Assembly (NCBI GenBank): GCA_945921355.1
Contig: CAMEKM010000010.1
Location: forward strand, 1-42,763
DNA length: 42,763 nt
Direction of reading: 5' to 3'
Origin: an uncultured Bacteroidales bacterium
GTDB lineage: Bacteria > Bacteroidota > Bacteroidia > Bacteroidales > Paludibacteraceae
Below, in pieces: positions 34,580-42,708 of this stretch. Every line of letters starts with the position of its first letter. Positions within the stretch are counted from its first letter, which is position 1. The notes beneath the pieces were generated by a model that was given only the letters and a program-made list of their open reading frames with translations, was not told the DNA's origin and did no database searches. Both the position numbers and the translations under genes were made by a program.

Positions 34580-34954
34580 ATGACCCCTCAGGAATTTGAC
34601 GCGTTAGTTAGTGCCAGCAGCGGTTTTTACACCCAGAACCAAATGGTACAATCGGGTGTAAACAGCCAGATGACCCAACAAGCACTACAGAACATACAGG
34701 CTATGCAGACGCCTGTGGCAGTTGGCAATGTCCCCCAAGCCGCCTCTTCGCCCATCTTTGACCGCCTAGAGCAGGAGCGCAAAGCTGCAGAAGCACAGTT
34801 TTTTGTACTGCTCAACGGTGCGCAAAAAGGCCCGTTGACGCTGGAGCAACTCAAGGGTTTGGCTATCGCTGACGTGATAGACGAGAATACACAGGTTTGG
34901 AAACAAGGGACGACGGAATGGGTAAGTCTGAAGAACTGCCTGGCAAATCTATAA
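34580..34954 (+). CDS. Small GYF_2 domain protein
   Basis: 124 residues, soluble. The glutamine-rich N-terminal half (MTQQALQNIQAMQTPVAVGN) resembles the linker of the preceding scaffold protein. The C-terminal half, about 70-124, is a GYF_2 module: AQFFVLLNGAQKGPLTLEQLKGLAIADVIDENTQVWKQGTTEWVSL. GYF domains bind proline-rich peptides, and the scaffold gene just upstream encodes two such stretches. A good ribosome-binding sequence (AAAGGA) precedes ATG 34580. Function beyond peptide binding is unknown. Confidence 0.82.
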   Translation: MTPQEFDALVSASSGFYTQNQMVQSGVNSQMTQQALQNIQAMQTPVAVGNVPQAASSPIFDRLEQERKAAEAQFFVLLNGAQKGPLTLEQLKGLAIADVIDENTQVWKQGTTEWVSLKNCLANL

Positions 34955-34956
34955 GG

Positions 34957-34973
34957 GCAATTCTCACAATTGC
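34957..34973 (+). other. Small hairpin between the two GYF_2 genes
   Basis: GCAATT, loop CTCAC, AATTGC, then TTTATC. It is weak as a terminator and may reduce transcription into the downstream genes. The 127-bp gap is the largest inside the cluster and has no clear promoter. Confidence 0.4.
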
Positions 34974-35081
34974 TTTATCTTGATTTCGAGTTTTGAATTA
35001 CTAAATGTATTAACAAAACGGGCTTAACTAAAAACGTGGAATTTTTAGATGTGCCCATAATAACCTCCAATACGCAGTACT

Positions 35082-35393
35082 ATGAGTGATTCCGGTATGT
35101 TTGACAAAGTCGTGGAACTGGGCTTGGGTATGGCCGTTGTGCAACAAATCCCGCAGATGATGAATGCGGCGAATACGTCTGCTTCCCAACCGACTCCCCC
35201 TCCAATTCCCAAGGCTACCGCCTATTTTCTGGCTATTAACGGAAAACAATACGGTCCGTTCACCATTGAGCAGTTGCGACCGTTTGTTCCGACAGGGCAA
35301 ATCACGTCGCAGACACTTGTGTGGTGTCAAGGCATGGCAGCCTGGCAGCAGGCTTCTGCGGTAGCAGAATTAGCACCGTTGTTTCAATCGTAA
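35082..35393 (+). CDS. Small GYF_2 domain protein with proline-rich linker
   Basis: 103 residues, soluble. A short hydrophobic-amphipathic N-terminus (MFDKVVELGLGMAVVQQIPQMMN), then the proline-rich linker QPTPPPIPK, then a GYF_2 module at about 47-100 (AYFLAINGKQYGPFTIEQLRPFVPTGQITSQTLVWCQGMAAWQQASAV). It is the third GYF_2 module in three consecutive genes and, like the scaffold, carries its own proline-rich stretch, so binding among the three products is plausible. No signal peptide or clear membrane helix. Confidence 0.82.
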   Translation: MSDSGMFDKVVELGLGMAVVQQIPQMMNAANTSASQPTPPPIPKATAYFLAINGKQYGPFTIEQLRPFVPTGQITSQTLVWCQGMAAWQQASAVAELAPLFQS

Positions 35394-35415
35394 CCCCCCA
35401 AAAACACATACAGCA

Positions 35416-35763
35416 ATGAAAATCAATCCTATTATAACTATTTTGTCGCTGGCATTAGGTGCACTGGTTGCGTACGCACTATTTTCCTATTGCCGCACAG
35501 AAGAACTACGCTGGGTGATAGCCGTAACGGGCGGTATCAGCACATTCCTGACATGGGCGGGAACAATGGCCATAGCGCTGGAAGACAAAGCACGTAATGT
35601 CAATTTCAAAGTGTTCAACGGTATTTTTGCCGTGGCGGTCATTGCGATGCAATTTGTCTTTGCGCTGAAAACAGGCCTTTCGCAGCCCACCTATCTGCTC
35701 ACCTCCGGCGTTGTGCTTCTGGTATGGCTGATGGTAGCTTATGCGTTAGGCAAAAACAAATAA
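35416..35763 (+). CDS. Small membrane protein with four predicted helices
   Basis: 115 residues. Four hydrophobic segments: about 5-24 (IITILSLALGALVAYALFSY), 34-54 (VIAVTGGISTFLTWAGTMAIAL), 66-84 (FNGIFAVAVIAMQFVFAL) and 92-111 (YLLTSGVVLLVWLMVAYAL), with short polar loops. I do not recognise the family. It sits 22 bp after the second small GYF_2 gene and 29 bp before the first exported protein, dividing the cytoplasmic part of the cluster from the exported part. It could anchor the scaffold in the inner membrane, but that is only positional inference. Confidence 0.72.
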   Translation: MKINPIITILSLALGALVAYALFSYCRTEELRWVIAVTGGISTFLTWAGTMAIALEDKARNVNFKVFNGIFAVAVIAMQFVFALKTGLSQPTYLLTSGVVLLVWLMVAYALGKNK

Positions 35764-35792
35764 CTACACATTAACTTAACATTCGTATTATT

Positions 35793-36476
35793 ATGAAAAA
35801 GTTCATGACGGTAGCAATGGCCTTAATCGTTGCATGCACATGCGTATTTGCACAGCAATCCGCGCAAGAGAGAAAACAACTGATCAAAGAGCGTCAGGAA
35901 GTTCAGAAACTGGCTAAGAAAGGCCTCAAAGCCAAAGTGGACAAAAACATCCGCAAAGAGGCTAAACGTCTGAAAAAAGAAGGCTGGCAGGTAAAGCCGG
36001 GAGCACTGCCCTTGGAGAAACAGTTGGAGCGCTCGTATCTGATGCAGTATGAGTTTGATGCCAACCTGTTCCCGAAATACATTATGGGCGAGGCTTCGTC
36101 TGTAGGCGAGAACTACGATGCTGCCAAAGTTGCTGCAAACTCGCTGGCTGTCACCAATCTGGCAGGAAACATCCAGACTGAGGTAACTGCATTGCTGGAA
36201 AACACGGTAGCCAACAAACAGCTGTCGCCCGAAGAGGCTGCTTCTATCTCCGAGACTGTTATGTCGAGCAAGAACCTGATCTCGCAGTCGATCGGTCGCA
36301 CCGTACCTGTAATGGAGTGCTTCCGCATCAACAGCAAGAAGAACCACGAGGTATTGGTCCGTATCGCTTACAACAGCGAGATGGCAAAAGAGGCTGCCAA
36401 GAAAGCCGTACGCGAGGAACTGGAGAAAAAAGGCCAGAACCTGCACGAGCAACTGGACAAAGCTCTGGGTCTCTGA
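35793..36476 (+). CDS. Exported LPP20-like protein
   Basis: 227 residues. Signal peptide MKKFMTVAMALIVACTCVFAQ, without a lipobox at the cleavage site. A highly charged helical segment follows at about 22-70 (AQERKQLIKERQEVQKLAKKGLKAKVDKNIRKEAKRLKKEG). The main domain resembles the LPP20/FlgP-type fold: IMGEASSVGENYDAAKVAANSLAVTNLAGNI, then a strand ending HEVLVRIAYNSE and a closing helix AKEAAKKAVREEL. LPP20-family proteins in other bacteria are envelope components, and FlgP forms an outer-membrane-associated disk. The similarity is by pattern only. Confidence 0.68.
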   Translation: MKKFMTVAMALIVACTCVFAQQSAQERKQLIKERQEVQKLAKKGLKAKVDKNIRKEAKRLKKEGWQVKPGALPLEKQLERSYLMQYEFDANLFPKYIMGEASSVGENYDAAKVAANSLAVTNLAGNIQTEVTALLENTVANKQLSPEEAASISETVMSSKNLISQSIGRTVPVMECFRINSKKNHEVLVRIAYNSEMAKEAAKKAVREELEKKGQNLHEQLDKALGL

Positions 36477-36494
36477 TAATTCCCTCTTTCAATC

Positions 36495-37421
36495 ATGAAA
36501 CGATGGATTACTTTAGTCACGGCACTGCTGCTCATCGGGGCAGCAGTTGCCGCTGACAAAGTAGTAGCGAAATCCTCCCGCCATACGCCCGATTGGATAG
36601 GCGGTATGGAGGAGGGCTATATCATCGTGAGCGCTGAAGGAATCACACTGGATGAGGCGCAACAGAAAGCGATGACCAACGTGCGTGAGCAGATCGTATC
36701 CGCTATCGCTACGCGCGTGCACTATGCCACATCGATCACGCTGCACGAAGTGACGGACAACGGATCTATCCAGTCGCACCGAGAGCTGGACAGCAAGCTC
36801 AGCGTGCAGGCAGCCGACATTCCCTATCTGGCTAATGTGTCCCCATCGCACGCCGCGGATTACTATTGGCTGAAAAGTCGTACAAGGGAAAAATCTACCT
36901 ATTACACCTACCACCTCAAATACCCGCTGTCCAACAGCCAGTTGAGGCTGCTGGTGGAGGAATACGAATCGCGGCAGAAAATGCTAAACGACAGCCTGCA
37001 AGCCTTTGCTTCGACAAATTTTGCTGATTACGACAACCTGGATCAGATGCTCATCCGTCACGCGCATCTCAAACAGTTTGCCGCCAGCCTGCACGAGGAT
37101 GACAGCCGCAGAGAGATATGTGCTATGATCCGTAGCAACTATGAACAGATGCTGAGAAAAAATCTGCGCGTGGAGGCTATCTCCTCCGACTGCAGCAAGA
37201 CGGTAGCGGGTTTGTTCTACGGCGACAAACAACTGCAACACACGCTGGTTCCTAAAACCCATAGCAATTGTCTGACGGCTATTGAAACCAAACTGACGGG
37301 TGACGCGGCTACCATCACATACGACTATTCCACCGGCTGCTACGAAGACGGGCAGAACTGGCTGGATATCACCTATACCGTGTTGGGCAAAAAAGTGACT
37401 ACACGGTGTTTTATTCCTTGA
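36495..37421 (+). CDS. Exported protein with LPP20/FlgT-N-like domain
   Basis: 308 residues. Signal peptide MKRWITLVTALLLIGAAVAAD. An N-terminal domain, about 30-150, has the LPP20/FlgT-like pattern PDWIGGMEEGYIIVSAEG, followed by a helix with regularly spaced alanines (TLDEAQQKAMTNVREQIVSAI), then strands up to TYYTYHLKYPLS. A helical middle with an RRE motif and a beta-rich C-terminal domain follow. Cysteines in the last third could form disulfides in the periplasm. It starts 18 bp after the previous LPP20-like gene, so the cluster encodes two related but distinct proteins. Function unknown. Confidence 0.68.
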   Translation: MKRWITLVTALLLIGAAVAADKVVAKSSRHTPDWIGGMEEGYIIVSAEGITLDEAQQKAMTNVREQIVSAIATRVHYATSITLHEVTDNGSIQSHRELDSKLSVQAADIPYLANVSPSHAADYYWLKSRTREKSTYYTYHLKYPLSNSQLRLLVEEYESRQKMLNDSLQAFASTNFADYDNLDQMLIRHAHLKQFAASLHEDDSRREICAMIRSNYEQMLRKNLRVEAISSDCSKTVAGLFYGDKQLQHTLVPKTHSNCLTAIETKLTGDAATITYDYSTGCYEDGQNWLDITYTVLGKKVTTRCFIP

Positions 37422-37444
37422 CAAACCGATAAAAAACGATACCG

Positions 37445-38647
37445 ATGAAACAAACTGTCTTATTGACTTGTGCCATGCTGCTCGCCGGCATCTGCCACGG
37501 ACAACGTTTGGCTGAGTTGAGCCGTCCCGTTCCGGCAGCCGTGCTTGCAGAAGCCCCGATGCCGGAGGCTATGGCTAAAAAATACGAACGCACACGCGCA
37601 GAGCGTCACAGCAAGTTCCTCACCCCAACCACTCCCACCAAAGCAGCTGTGGGATACAAGGTGGAAGCCCAGAAAAACCGCTATATCATCCCCGGTGATA
37701 ACGATGCGTTCGCTATTCGCTACAACGCCGCTGACAAATACCGCATTTATATCCCCAACTACCGGCTGATGAACACTTCGCACGGACGCGAACCTATCAA
37801 GGGCGACGGCGCGCGGTTTAATATCAAAAAAGACAGGATTTCATATGCCGTGATTACCAATAGTACCGAGATTCTCATCATCAATCATAGTCACCAAGCG
37901 GTAGAGATGAGCGATTTTAGTTTCTCCACCAATAGCGATGCTATCACTATGAAGGGCAACAGCATAGAACTGAAAGTGCCTACGATAGCAATCGCCTTGG
38001 GCAAATACCCGATGAATCACAAGATCGTCTGCACACATGTTCCCTCGGGAGCCACCTATACCTTTGATCTCCAGATGTCGTGGACCAAAGAGCTGTACCT
38101 CTCGGGCGAAAGCCGCTCGATGGCTTTGAGTATGATGATGACAGACACCACAACAACCCCCCATATCGGTATGCTTTGTGATCTGGACAACAAAATGCTG
38201 CGCGTTGTAGAATTGCCCCTCGTCATCTACGGCGACGGCAAGGACGGTGCAGATGGCAAGAAAGGTCACTACGGCGCTAACGGCACGAACGAAAGTAGCT
38301 ACAAGGCCACAGACGGCACCACCCATCATATAGCCGGCACCTGCGGTAAACCCGGTGAGGATGGTACGGACGGCGAAGACGGCACGGACGGAGGTATTTT
38401 CATGTTCTGCGTCAGCCCTGATGTGGTAGAATACTACGGCATGGACGGCATTGTTGCCACTATCGACGCCGGCTTGGGCGGCAAAGGCGGCAAGGGCGGC
38501 GAAGGAGGCACACACGGCAAGGGAAGCGGATGCTCGGGCAAAGCCGAGGACGGCAGAGACGGCAAGGATGGGGCGGATGGACAAAGAGGCGATTTCCTCT
38601 ATGTCGTAGCAGATGTGGATTCATTCATGGAACAACTATTCAAATAA
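37445..38647 (+). CDS. Exported protein with collagen-like Gly-X-Y segments
   Basis: 400 residues. Signal peptide MKQTVLLTCAMLLAGICHGQ. A beta-rich domain at about 60-260 (RYIIPGDNDAFAIRYNAADKYRIYIPNYRL, SNSDAITMKGNSIELKVPTIAIAL-like pattern), then four glycine-rich collagen-like stretches within about 263-384: GDGKDGADGKKGHYGANG, GKPGEDGTDGEDGTDGG, GGKGGKGGEGG and GRDGKDGADGQRG, ending in DFLYVVADVDSFMEQLF. Each Gly-X-Y run is short and separated by globular sequence, so a long triple helix is unlikely; short trimers or a glycine-rich fold are options. It is probably periplasmic or surface-exposed. No cell-wall anchor or C-terminal secretion domain is visible. Confidence 0.75.
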   Translation: MKQTVLLTCAMLLAGICHGQRLAELSRPVPAAVLAEAPMPEAMAKKYERTRAERHSKFLTPTTPTKAAVGYKVEAQKNRYIIPGDNDAFAIRYNAADKYRIYIPNYRLMNTSHGREPIKGDGARFNIKKDRISYAVITNSTEILIINHSHQAVEMSDFSFSTNSDAITMKGNSIELKVPTIAIALGKYPMNHKIVCTHVPSGATYTFDLQMSWTKELYLSGESRSMALSMMMTDTTTTPHIGMLCDLDNKMLRVVELPLVIYGDGKDGADGKKGHYGANGTNESSYKATDGTTHHIAGTCGKPGEDGTDGEDGTDGGIFMFCVSPDVVEYYGMDGIVATIDAGLGGKGGKGGEGGTHGKGSGCSGKAEDGRDGKDGADGQRGDFLYVVADVDSFMEQLFK

Positions 38648-38659
38648 GGGAGCAGCACT

Positions 38660-39997
38660 ATGAAAAAGACTATTCTTATACTAACCGGCGTGCTCTGCTG
38701 CCACTTGGCATTACAGGCTCAGGAGGCGGAGAAAAAAAACGTCAGCCAGTATTACCGCAACGCACTTACCTCGATGATGGTTTATCACCCGGAGGATCAG
38801 TTTGGCTACGATGTCTATCAGATTTTCAAAGACCTTCCGCCCGAGGACAAATACGATATGCACGATGTTGACCTGCGCGTGCTGGACAACTCCAAAATCA
38901 CCGGCGTTGCCAAACACAAAGGCAACGGACTGCACCGTCAGACATACGGCAGTAGTATCGTGCTTACAGCCGAGGAAAAACAGGCGAACGCTGACGCCAT
39001 GCTGGAACTGATGAACAAAGCCGACATCGGCAAACGCATCGTAGCCAAATGGTTTAATCTCACAGGCGAAACGCTGCAAGACGCTCGTTTCAGCACCAAA
39101 CTCATCGAGGATCGCAGCGATTACAACGCATCGGTGCTGGATGTAGAAAAAGTACGGTTTACTGTAGAAGGAATGGCAGCTCTCAGAAATGTGAGCGAAG
39201 AGTTGATCTCCCACTCCTTTGTGCTGGTGAGCGATATGACTTATATCACTGCCGAGGATCGCGCGGCTGCTGCTAAAACCACCTTTGCTGTGTTGGGTGG
39301 CGTGCTGGATGCACTCAGCGGTAGCAATGCCGGCAAACGGATCGCCGAGGATGTCGGAGATATTGCTGACAAGTTCACGGGATTCAAAGTGATGACTCAC
39401 ACCTATCTCTTCCAACTGGAGTGGAACGACAGCATTTCCAATATCTTCTACGACAAATATTACACCGCCGAGCCTAATCCCGAACGCATTGCAGCATTTA
39501 TCAAGGATAATAGCTCCTTCCGCCTCACGTATCTGGGCACCGAGTCGTCTAACTACGAGAAAACCAAAGTCGTAGGCAAATACAACCGAGAAGACCTGCT
39601 GCAGATGATCACCGTCCGCTCAATCGACAAGAATATCGCTAAGCTGCAGCAACGGTTTGAGGCCTTCCGCGTCAAAGCGCCTATCACCGCCATCGAGTAC
39701 GATCCCAAGAAAGGCACACCTACCGGATTCCGCGCTATGATCGGCGAGAAAGAGGGTGTAGAGGATGATATGAAGTTCGAGGTGCTGGAGTGCAAAATGG
39801 TCAAAGGAAAAATCGAATACCGCCGCGTAGCAGTACTTAAGCCCGTGAAAAACCGTATCTGGGACAATCGGTTCAACGCGCTGATAGAGAACGACAAAGA
39901 CGGGGAAACCGAAGGAACACTCTTCCGTATCGACGGCGACAAAACCAAGGCCAACGATATTGTGCCCGGCATGTTGATCAGACAGATTAACGGATAG
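38660..39997 (+). CDS. Exported protein of unknown family
   Basis: 445 residues. Signal peptide MKKTILILTGVLCCHLALQAQ. The family is not recognised. Visible parts: an N-terminal region up to about 95; a mixed domain with FSTKLIEDRSDYNASVLDVEKVRFTVEGMA; an alanine-rich helix at about 200-240 (AEDRAAAAKTTFAVLGGVLDALSGSNAGKRIAEDV) that could contact a membrane; and a basic beta-rich C-terminal domain (GFRAMIGEKEGVEDDMKFEVLECKMVKGKIEYRRVAVLKPVKNRIWDNRF) that looks like a small barrel. It starts 12 bp after the collagen-like gene and is clearly part of the operon. Confidence 0.7.
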   Translation: MKKTILILTGVLCCHLALQAQEAEKKNVSQYYRNALTSMMVYHPEDQFGYDVYQIFKDLPPEDKYDMHDVDLRVLDNSKITGVAKHKGNGLHRQTYGSSIVLTAEEKQANADAMLELMNKADIGKRIVAKWFNLTGETLQDARFSTKLIEDRSDYNASVLDVEKVRFTVEGMAALRNVSEELISHSFVLVSDMTYITAEDRAAAAKTTFAVLGGVLDALSGSNAGKRIAEDVGDIADKFTGFKVMTHTYLFQLEWNDSISNIFYDKYYTAEPNPERIAAFIKDNSSFRLTYLGTESSNYEKTKVVGKYNREDLLQMITVRSIDKNIAKLQQRFEAFRVKAPITAIEYDPKKGTPTGFRAMIGEKEGVEDDMKFEVLECKMVKGKIEYRRVAVLKPVKNRIWDNRFNALIENDKDGETEGTLFRIDGDKTKANDIVPGMLIRQING

Positions 39998-40023
39998 CAG
40001 ATTAATTGACAGTTACTAATCAT

Positions 40024-41436
40024 ATGAAACGTATTGTATTACTTTTTCTTTCTGTAGCGTGTCTATGCCTGAACGGCATGGCACAAAGCAAACGCAAAGC
40101 TGACAAACAAACCGCACAGTGGCGCTACGAGTTGCAGGCAGCCGTAGGACAAGCCGCTGAAGGAGCGACACTCGTGCGCGTGTGGACCTATTCCACCAAA
40201 CCTACCATCGCCGAAGGACAAGCCGGCAAAAACGCCGTACACGGCATCATCTTCAAGGGTTTCCCATCCAGTATGGACGGCACTCGCATCGTGGGACGCG
40301 AACCGCTGATCAACGATCCGGAGATTGAGGAAGCCAACAAAGACTATTTCAAGGAGTTCTTCAAGACAGGCGGTGCCTACCAGCGCTATGTCTCCTATAT
40401 CGGCAACGGCATTCCCGATCAGCAGATCAAAGTCGGCAAGGAGTACAAGATCGGCGTTGTGGTCATCGTACTCGTTGACCAGCTACGCAAGCGCCTGGAG
40501 GATGACGGCATCATCAAGGCGATGGAGGTCTCCGGCAAAATGCCGACCATCATGGTAGTTCCGAGCGCGCTGTGGTGTAACAAAAACGGATTCATTCAGA
40601 CCTACGACAACCAGGGCAAAACGGAATATGTGCCCGATTACGAGAAAGCGCTGCTCAATAGCACGGATCTCAAAGTGGCTATCAACACCATCAATGCACG
40701 CATGGCTAACCGCGGTTTCCCGCTTAAGGATCTAGAGGCTGCACTCAAGACCCTTAAGACCGAGAGCGCCGAGGATGCGATGACCAACTCCAAATACGGG
40801 GATGTCATTGCCGAGTCGCCTATCGATATCCTCCGCCGTACGGCCAAAGCTGATATCTGGATCGAAATCGAGTGGTTTACCTCGGCAGAGAAAGGCGGCA
40901 GCCAGACACGTCTGAATTTCAGTATGGAAGCACTGGATGCCTATACCGACGTGGTGGTAGCCGGCGTGCCGCCTACTACCAGTCAGGCTGTCTATACCTC
41001 ATCGTTCCAACTGCCTATTATGATGGAATCGGCTATCCAGGGACAATTCGACCCTTTCTGCAGCAGCCTCAAGAACTATTTCGACAAACTCGTGGCTAAC
41101 GGACGGCCTATCAAGATGCGCATCCTCACCTGGGAGGGATTCGAGGATGGCTTGATGGCTGAGTTTGACGGCGATGAACTGCATGAGATCATCGAGAACT
41201 GGGTGGCTGATAACACCGTCAAAGGCAAATTCGGATCCATCGACATGAGTCCTTCGGGCAACCGAATGACGATTGAGCAGGTGCAAATACCCCTGCAGAA
41301 TGCCAAAGGACGCGATCTGGACGCACGCAGCTGGGCGCGCGATCTGCAGAAAATGCTCAAAAACAAATACACTATCGAGTCCAATCTTTCCACAAAAGGA
41401 CTTGGGCAGGTTCAACTAATTATCGGAGAAAAATAA
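40024..41436 (+). CDS. Exported DUF6175-like protein
   Basis: 470 residues. Signal peptide MKRIVLLFLSVACLCLNGMAQ. The chain resembles the Bacteroidota DUF6175 family, with PTIMVVPSALWCNKNGF, VPDYEKALLNSTDLKVAINTINARMANRGFPLKDLEAALKTL, ESPIDILRRTAKADIWIEIEW and a conserved end ARDLQKMLKNKYTIESNLSTKGLGQVQLIIGEK. The middle resembles the layout of CsgG-like periplasmic domains (a strand, a helix, 'RGFPLKDLE', 'KADI'), but that link is impressionistic. An upstream in-frame codon at 40006 is possible; ATG 40024 gives the clean signal peptide. Glutamine codons are about 15 CAG to 8 CAA by hand count. Confidence 0.75.
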   Translation: MKRIVLLFLSVACLCLNGMAQSKRKADKQTAQWRYELQAAVGQAAEGATLVRVWTYSTKPTIAEGQAGKNAVHGIIFKGFPSSMDGTRIVGREPLINDPEIEEANKDYFKEFFKTGGAYQRYVSYIGNGIPDQQIKVGKEYKIGVVVIVLVDQLRKRLEDDGIIKAMEVSGKMPTIMVVPSALWCNKNGFIQTYDNQGKTEYVPDYEKALLNSTDLKVAINTINARMANRGFPLKDLEAALKTLKTESAEDAMTNSKYGDVIAESPIDILRRTAKADIWIEIEWFTSAEKGGSQTRLNFSMEALDAYTDVVVAGVPPTTSQAVYTSSFQLPIMMESAIQGQFDPFCSSLKNYFDKLVANGRPIKMRILTWEGFEDGLMAEFDGDELHEIIENWVADNTVKGKFGSIDMSPSGNRMTIEQVQIPLQNAKGRDLDARSWARDLQKMLKNKYTIESNLSTKGLGQVQLIIGEK

Positions 41437-41437
41437 T

Positions 41438-42469
41438 ATGAAACGCTTCTTTTTAGGTATCGCTTGTCTGTTGAGCATCGCGCTCCTTCAGGCGCAGGAG
41501 ACGGAAGCCAACCACATCAGCGACAAAGACCGCGTCGCGCTCACGCCAGTGATAGAGGATAGCAATATCCCCGCCCATGCGCACAAACAGCTCATCAACA
41601 AGATGACGCAGATAGCTGCCAAAAACGGTTGCGCGGCTACTTCCAATAGCCGTTTTGTGATCACTTGTTCGGCAGATGTGCTCACCAAGGATATCACCCC
41701 CACCGCCCCGCCTATGCACGCGTACACGCTCGCGATCCATTTCTATGTGGGCGACGGTGTCGAGGGACGCTTGTTCTCCTCTACCACCATCGAGGCTAAA
41801 GGCGTCGGACAGACTCCCGACAAAGCCTATCTCAATGCACTCAAGAATGTCAAGGTCAACGATCCGGCATTCAAGGCACTGGTGGACAAAGGCAAAACGG
41901 AAATCATCAATTACTACAACACCCAGTGCGACCTCGTCATCGCCGAGGCGAAAGCCAAAGCTGCACGCCAGGAATACACTGCTGCGCTTGAGCAACTGAC
42001 AGGCGTGCCGCAGGTATGCGAAGAATGCTACCGGAAGGCTCTCGATCAATCCGTAGTGGTCTATCACGCGTGGCGCGATCAGGTATGCACTATGGCGCTC
42101 AACAAAGCGCAGATAGCGTGGTCCAAACGAGATATCGATGCTACCGCCAAAGCGCTGGAAGATGTGCCCGTGGACGGAGCTTGCTACGACGAAGCCAAAG
42201 CGCTGCGCCAAGCCATTTCTGCCAAACTGGATGCCAACGAACGCAAGGAGTGGGAACTCAAAATGGAGGAGTTTGACAACCGGATGAGGATGCAGCAGGA
42301 GTCTGTAGCCATCCAGCGCCAGCAGGCTACCGCTACCGGAGCTGCCGCATCAGTTTCAGCTCCCAAAGAGCAGATACGCTCCAGCGCCGTCAAGGCTATC
42401 AAGGCGGAACAAGAAGCCCACCCCGTCCCGCAGCCTACCTACCAAATCAAAGGTAAATGGTTTAAGTAA
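41438..42469 (+). CDS. Exported helical protein, last gene of the cluster
   Basis: 343 residues. Signal peptide MKRFFLGIACLLSIALLQAQ. An N-terminal mixed domain at about 25-145 (TPVIEDSNIPAHAHKQLINKMTQIAAKNGCAATSNSRFVITCSADV) has a pattern seen in Bacteroidota envelope proteins next to DUF6175. A TPR-like alanine-rich middle with paired cysteines (VCEECYRKAL, GACYDEAKAL) follows, then a coiled-coil stretch (ERKEWELKMEEFDNRMRMQQESVAIQRQQ). It starts one base after the preceding stop, so the two are translationally linked. Function unknown. A strong terminator follows. Confidence 0.72.
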   Translation: MKRFFLGIACLLSIALLQAQETEANHISDKDRVALTPVIEDSNIPAHAHKQLINKMTQIAAKNGCAATSNSRFVITCSADVLTKDITPTAPPMHAYTLAIHFYVGDGVEGRLFSSTTIEAKGVGQTPDKAYLNALKNVKVNDPAFKALVDKGKTEIINYYNTQCDLVIAEAKAKAARQEYTAALEQLTGVPQVCEECYRKALDQSVVVYHAWRDQVCTMALNKAQIAWSKRDIDATAKALEDVPVDGACYDEAKALRQAISAKLDANERKEWELKMEEFDNRMRMQQESVAIQRQQATATGAAASVSAPKEQIRSSAVKAIKAEQEAHPVPQPTYQIKGKWFK

Positions 42470-42541
42470 ACCCCTCCGGGGTCGCCTTATTGACTGCGAG
42501 GCAGTTATTCCTTGCGATCTCCGTGCCGAACGCAAACAACT

Positions 42542-42576
42542 GCAAGAGCCCGTCGGGAGACGGGCTCTTGCTTCAT
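42542..42576 (+). terminator. Strong intrinsic terminator at the end of the cluster
   Basis: GCAAGAGCCCGTC, loop GGGA, GACGGGCTCTTGC: a perfect 13-bp stem (42542-42554 with 42559-42571), followed by TTCATTTT. It lies 72 bp after the last stop. The region from 42577 to the right repeat is AT-rich with a small hairpin CACTAT/ATAGTG (42606-42620) and no gene. Confidence 0.85.
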
Positions 42577-42708
42577 TTTGAAATAACAAACAATCTTTAT
42601 TAAACCACTATAGAATAGTGTGATTTACTCTTTTCACTAAGATACTTACAAATACCGTGCCAAAGACGGCTTGTTCTTTTTTCTTTCTCCAGAGGAAAAG
42701 CTCCAAAC

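Noticed and set aside
41453..42211. A 252-codon open frame antisense to the last cluster gene
   Set aside because: The sense frame has a signal peptide and starts one base after the previous stop. The antisense frame has no support.
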